From NCBI GenBank assembly GCA_030840545.1, contig JAVEEH010000060.1, positions 1 through 7,675 of the forward strand: DNA of 7,675 bases, in the 5' to 3' direction. The notes beneath the pieces are model-generated. The model was not told the DNA's origin, did not search any database, and was given only the letters and a program-made list of their open reading frames with translations. Position 1 is the first letter of the stretch, and every line of letters begins with the position of its first letter. A program made the position numbers and the translations under genes. This stretch comes from Frankiaceae bacterium (GTDB lineage: Bacteria > Actinomycetota > Actinomycetes > JAFAQI01). This document shows positions 5,132 through 7,675 of the stretch, one piece after another.

Positions 5132-6528
5132 GACGGCAGCACCTCGACCCGGTCGGTCGCATCATCGTCGAGCACCGGCAACGCGAACGGAGAGAGAGCG
5201 CGCGCCATCCGCAGGGCGCTGCGGACCGCGCCGGGCTCCAGCCGAGCGGCTCGCTCCCCCACCTGGGTCGGGAGGACGTCCGCACTCGCCTCGGTCGCCT
5301 CGTCGTCGAGCGGCGGCAAGCCGGGCAGGTCGTGGCCCATCCGATCGCGCTTCGTCGTGAGGTAGCGCAGGTTGTCCGCGGTGACCCGCACCGGCAACGG
5401 CACCCGCGCGACGACCGACAGCCCGTAACCCTCGAGCCCGGCCTGCTTCATCGGGTTGTTGGTGAGCAGCCGCATAGACCGCACGCCGAGATCGGCCAGG
5501 ATCTGCGCGCCGGTGCCGTAGTCGCGTGCGTCGGCCGGCAAGCCGAGCGACAAGTTCGCCTCGACGGTGTCTTCGCCCGCGTCCTGCAGCTGGTAGGCCT
5601 GCAGCTTGTGCATCAGACCGATGCCTCGGCCCTCGTGGCCGCGCACATACAGCACGACGCCGCGACCTTCGGCCGCCACCGCGGCCAGGGCGGCGTCGAG
5701 CTGCGGGCCACAGTCGCAGCGGAGCGACTCGAACACGTCCCCGGTGAGACACTCGGAGTGCACCCGCACGAGCAGGTCTGCTCCGTCGCCGATCCGGCCC
5801 TTGATCAGCGCGACATGGTCGGTCCCGTCGATGAGGCTGGTGAACCCGACGGCCCTGAACTCGCCGTGTGGAGTGGGGATGCGCGCTTCGGCGATGCGGT
5901 GGACCTGGCTCTCGGTCCGGCGGCGATGGGCGATGAGGTCCGCAATCGAGATCAAGGCGAGGTCGTGCTCGGCTGCGAAGACCTCCAGCTCGTCGAGCCG
6001 GGCCATGTCCTCGACGTCCTTCTGGCTGACGATCTCGCAGAGGACGCCGGCCGGTCGCAGGTGCGCCAACCGGCACAGGTCGATGGCAGCCTCGGTGTGG
6101 CCCGGGCGCCGCAGGACACCGCCGGCCTTCGCGCGCAACGGCACCACGTGGCCGGGCCGGGTGAAGTCGGCCGCCGATGCCTCCGGGTCAGCGAGGCGCC
6201 GCATGGTGGTAGCGCGGTCGTGGGCGGAGATGCCGGTGCTGACCTCGTCGCGCGCGTCGACGGAGACGGTGTAAGCGGTGCCCCGCTTGTCCTGGTTGGT
6301 GTGGTACATCGGCGGCAGCTCCAGCCGATCACAGTCGGCCTCGGTCAGCGGCACACAGATATAGCCGGAGGTGTAACGCACCATGAAGGCGACGAGCTCC
6401 GGGGTCGCCATCTCAGCGGCGAAGATGAGGTCCCCTTCGTTCTCCCGATCGGCATCGTCGACGACGACCACCGGCTTACCGGCGGCGATGTCGGCAACAG
6501 CGCGTTCGACCGTCGCGAATCGGGTCAT
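5128..6528 (-). CDS. ribBA: Bifunctional DHBP synthase / GTP cyclohydrolase II
   Basis: Feeds both branches of riboflavin synthesis: ribulose-5-phosphate to 3,4-dihydroxy-2-butanone 4-phosphate, and GTP to the pyrimidine precursor. 466 residues. The N-terminal RibB domain (about 1-205) has the acidic metal/substrate loop DDADRENEGDL (24-34), STGISAHDRATTMR (97-110), and RRPGHTEAAIDLCRLA with CEIV (140-167). The C-terminal RibA domain (about 208-400) has RVHSECLTGDVFESLRCDC with zinc ligands C260, C271 and C273, then RGHEGRGIGL, DYGTGAQIL and LLTNNPMKQAGLEG, and ends at the typical YLTTKRDRMGH. A roughly 66-residue tail follows, with an acidic motif repeated at 404-421 and 450-466. I chose the ATG at 6528 (MTRFATVERA), with GGAG 5 nt upstream and an ATGA overlap with the ribE stop; the frame stays open further up only because it runs antisense-free through ribE. 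Confidence 0.98.
   Translation of the reverse strand: MTRFATVERAVADIAAGKPVVVVDDADRENEGDLIFAAEMATPELVAFMVRYTSGYICVPLTEADCDRLELPPMYHTNQDKRGTAYTVSVDARDEVSTGISAHDRATTMRRLADPEASAADFTRPGHVVPLRAKAGGVLRRPGHTEAAIDLCRLAHLRPAGVLCEIVSQKDVEDMARLDELEVFAAEHDLALISIADLIAHRRRTESQVHRIAEARIPTPHGEFRAVGFTSLIDGTDHVALIKGRIGDGADLLVRVHSECLTGDVFESLRCDCGPQLDAALAAVAAEGRGVVLYVRGHEGRGIGLMHKLQAYQLQDAGEDTVEANLSLGLPADARDYGTGAQILADLGVRSMRLLTNNPMKQAGLEGYGLSVVARVPLPVRVTADNLRYLTTKRDRMGHDLPGLPPLDDEATEASADVLPTQVGERAARLEPGAVRSALRMARALSPFALPVLDDDATDRVEVLPS
5131..5181 (-). repeat. Second copy of the RibBA tail repeat
   Basis: Codons 450-466 of ribBA (LPVLDDDATDRVEVLPS). The first 30 nt match the copy beginning at 5319 at 25 of 30 positions. 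The copies are 138 nt (46 codons) apart. This copy contains the GAGGTG used as the ribosome-binding site of ribH. Confidence 0.6.
5266..5319 (-). repeat. First copy of the RibBA tail repeat
   Basis: Codons 404-421 of ribBA (LPPLDDEATEASADVLPT), just after the end of the GTP cyclohydrolase II fold. It shares the pattern L-P-x-L-D-D-(D/E)-A-T and a closing V-L-P with the copy at 5131-5181, and both are preceded by an R-M dipeptide 7-9 residues earlier. Confidence 0.6.
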
Positions 6529-7124
6529 GTCTGCTCCAATTTGGTGGCGAGCAGCCGCTCGACGTACTTGGCCAGGACATCGACCTCGACGTTGAGGCCG
6601 TCGCCGACCCGACGCTGACCCCACGTCGTACGTCGCAGCGTCTCCGGGATGAGGCTCACGGTGATCGTGTCCCGAGCCACCGATGCAACCGTCAGGCTCA
6701 CGCCGTCGAGTGCGATCGAGCCCTTCTCGACGACATAGCGCGACACACCGTTGGGCAGCTCCACGGTCACCAGGTCCCAGGCCTCGCCCGGTTCGCGCCG
6801 GACAACGCGAGCGATGCCGTCCACGTGGCCCTGCACGAGGTGGCCACCGAGCCGGGTCGTCAGCGTGGCGGCGCGTTCGAGGTTGACGTGGTCACCCGGT
6901 CGAAGCGCACCTAGGGTGCTGCGCAACAACGTCTCGCGCATCACGTCGGCGGTGAAGGCGTCGCCGTCGACAGTTTCGGCCGTGAGACATACGCCGTTGA
7001 CGCAGATGGAGTCACCCACCGAGCTGCCGCTGACGATCGCCCCGCGAACGCGGACTCGCGCCGAGTCGACGAGCTCGTCGAACATCTCGACCGTGCCTAG
7101 CTCCTCGACGATGCCGGTGAACAT
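6525..7124 (-). CDS. ribE: Riboflavin synthase (alpha subunit)
   Basis: Dismutates two 6,7-dimethyl-8-ribityllumazine molecules to riboflavin and 5-amino-6-ribitylaminouracil; trimeric in the family. The 199-residue product has the expected two similar beta-barrel halves. The first starts MFTGIVEELGTV and has CVNGVCLTAE (41-50). The second begins around GGHLVQGHVDGIARV (93-107) and has IALDGVSLTVAS (137-148). The final helix LAKYVERLLA (184-193) corresponds to the trimerisation helix. I chose the ATG at 7124 because MFTGIVEE is the near-universal start; a GTG three codons upstream (7133) would overlap the ribD stop as GTGA and adds only three residues. A GGTGA formed at the ribD stop can serve as the ribosome-binding site. 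Its stop overlaps the ribBA start as ATGA. The symbol ribC is also used for this gene in actinobacteria. Confidence 0.97.
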   Translation of the reverse strand: MFTGIVEELGTVEMFDELVDSARVRVRGAIVSGSSVGDSICVNGVCLTAETVDGDAFTADVMRETLLRSTLGALRPGDHVNLERAATLTTRLGGHLVQGHVDGIARVVRREPGEAWDLVTVELPNGVSRYVVEKGSIALDGVSLTVASVARDTITVSLIPETLRRTTWGQRRVGDGLNVEVDVLAKYVERLLATKLEQT

Positions 7125-7129
7125 CGCCG

Positions 7130-7675
7130 TCACCGCCCGTCCCGGTCGAGCCGAGCGATGATCCGCACGTCGGCACCCAGCCGGCTGACGTCCTCGACGT
7201 GCAGCCGGATGGCGGCGCCGATCGTCGTGACACCGGCGTCGGCCAGCACGGGTGGGCCGGCGCCCAGGAGCGCGGGGGCGTGGTAGCCGACGACGCGATC
7301 CGCCAGACGTTGTTGGACGAATGAGCCGGCGAGCGTCGCGCCACCTTCCAGCAGCACCCGCAGCACATCGCGGTCGAACAACGTCGCCAGCAGCGCACCC
7401 AGGTCGAGCCGTCCGTCGCGGCGCGGCAGCTCGACGACCTCGGCGGCGGAGTCCCGCAAGACCTTGACGCGTTCAGCGTCAGCGTCCTCGCCGACAGCAA
7501 CCAAGGTGGGCGCGGCGGCGTCGAGGATGCGTGCCGACGCCGGCGTCCGGGCTTTGCCATCGACCACGACACGCAGCGGCTGCCGCGTTGTCGGCCAGTC
7601 GCGGACGGTCAGCTGGGTGTCATCGGCAAGGACGGTGCCGATGCCGACGACCACCGCGTCCGACAACGCGCGGAG
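7130..7675 (-). CDS. ribD: Riboflavin biosynthesis protein RibD, reductase domain (5' part missing)
   Basis: Only the C-terminal 181 residues are in the window; the frame is open through the right edge, so the gene is cut by the window, not broken. The visible part is the 5-amino-6-(5-phosphoribosylamino)uracil reductase domain: SDAVVVGIGTVLADDTQLTVR near the start, PLRVVVDGKARTP, then LRVLLEGGATLAGSFVQQRLADRV (substrate/NADPH-binding core) and the tail LLGAGPPVL with SRLGADVRIIARL. In family members the N-terminal half is a zinc deaminase with H-A-E and P-C-x-x-C motifs; these would lie to the right of the window. It ends 5 nt before the ribE ATG and is the first visible gene of the rib operon. 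Confidence 0.95.
   Translation of the reverse strand, partial: LRALSDAVVVGIGTVLADDTQLTVRDWPTTRQPLRVVVDGKARTPASARILDAAAPTLVAVGEDADAERVKVLRDSAAEVVELPRRDGRLDLGALLATLFDRDVLRVLLEGGATLAGSFVQQRLADRVVGYHAPALLGAGPPVLADAGVTTIGAAIRLHVEDVSRLGADVRIIARLDRDGR

Noticed and set aside
5332..6618. A 428-codon open frame on the plus strand opposite ribBA
   Set aside because: It is the antisense shadow of ribBA, whose RibB and RibA motifs and zinc cysteines are all intact. The antisense protein has no recognisable domain, and long shadow frames are normal at this GC content.
6529..6624. RibBA extended 32 codons upstream into ribE
   Set aside because: The extension is basic, low-complexity sequence overlapping the ribE coding region; MTRFATVERA with GGAG and an ATGA overlap is the normal family start.
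7125..7133. ribE starting at the GTG at 7133
   Set aside because: Possible because of a GTGA overlap with ribD, but riboflavin synthases start MFTGIVEE, matching the ATG at 7124. The difference is only three residues and cannot be fully excluded.
7125..7675. FMN riboswitch for the rib operon
   Set aside because: The right edge lies inside ribD, so the operon leader is outside the window; no such element is visible elsewhere.

Overview
The window reads as a high-GC actinobacterial chromosome (class Actinomycetes). The evidence is the very GC-rich codon usage, GTG and TTG starts, the rplT–TrmH/SpoU methyltransferase neighbourhood, and the protein sequences themselves, especially IF3, RibBA and long-form HisG. 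I cannot place it to genus. Every supported gene lies on the minus strand, so the operons read from the right end to the left. No mobile element, CRISPR array, tRNA or rRNA is visible.

Right part (7675 down to 4622): the riboflavin operon, in transcription order ribD (3' part only), ribE (riboflavin synthase), ribBA (bifunctional DHBP synthase/GTP cyclohydrolase II) and ribH (lumazine synthase). ribD and ribE are 5 nt apart; ribE/ribBA and ribBA/ribH overlap as ATGA. Together these supply the steps from GTP and ribulose-5-phosphate to riboflavin, apart from the dephosphorylation step. The operon's 5' end, where an FMN riboswitch would be expected, lies outside the window.

Middle part (4553 down to 2330): hisG (ATP phosphoribosyltransferase, TTG start), a two-repeat YdcZ-type DMT membrane transporter, and an SseB-family protein. 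These overlap end to end (TAGTG and GTGA junctions), so they probably form a co-transcribed, translationally coupled extension of the rib operon. hisE, which often sits between ribH and hisG in actinobacteria, is absent here.

Left part (2329 down to 1): a 297-nt non-coding region followed by the translation operon infC–rpmI–rplT (IF3, L35, L20) and a TrmH/SpoU-family RNA methyltransferase cut by the window edge. The most interesting signals are here. infC has no ATG, GTG or TTG that would keep its conserved N-terminus, because an in-frame TGA sits directly upstream. It almost certainly starts at an ATC codon 4 nt after a perfect AGGAGG, consistent with autogenous control by IF3. Its leader holds three mutually complementary 7-nt segments (GGTCCCG / CGGGACC / GGTCCCG). 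These can form a terminator-like hairpin followed by TTTT, or an alternative hairpin, and a small upstream reading frame ends inside the infC ribosome-binding site. This has the architecture of an attenuator, though I infer it from sequence alone.

A second oddity is an acidic motif repeated at nucleotide level in the C-terminal tail of RibBA. The second copy ends at the RibBA stop and carries the ribosome-binding site of ribH.
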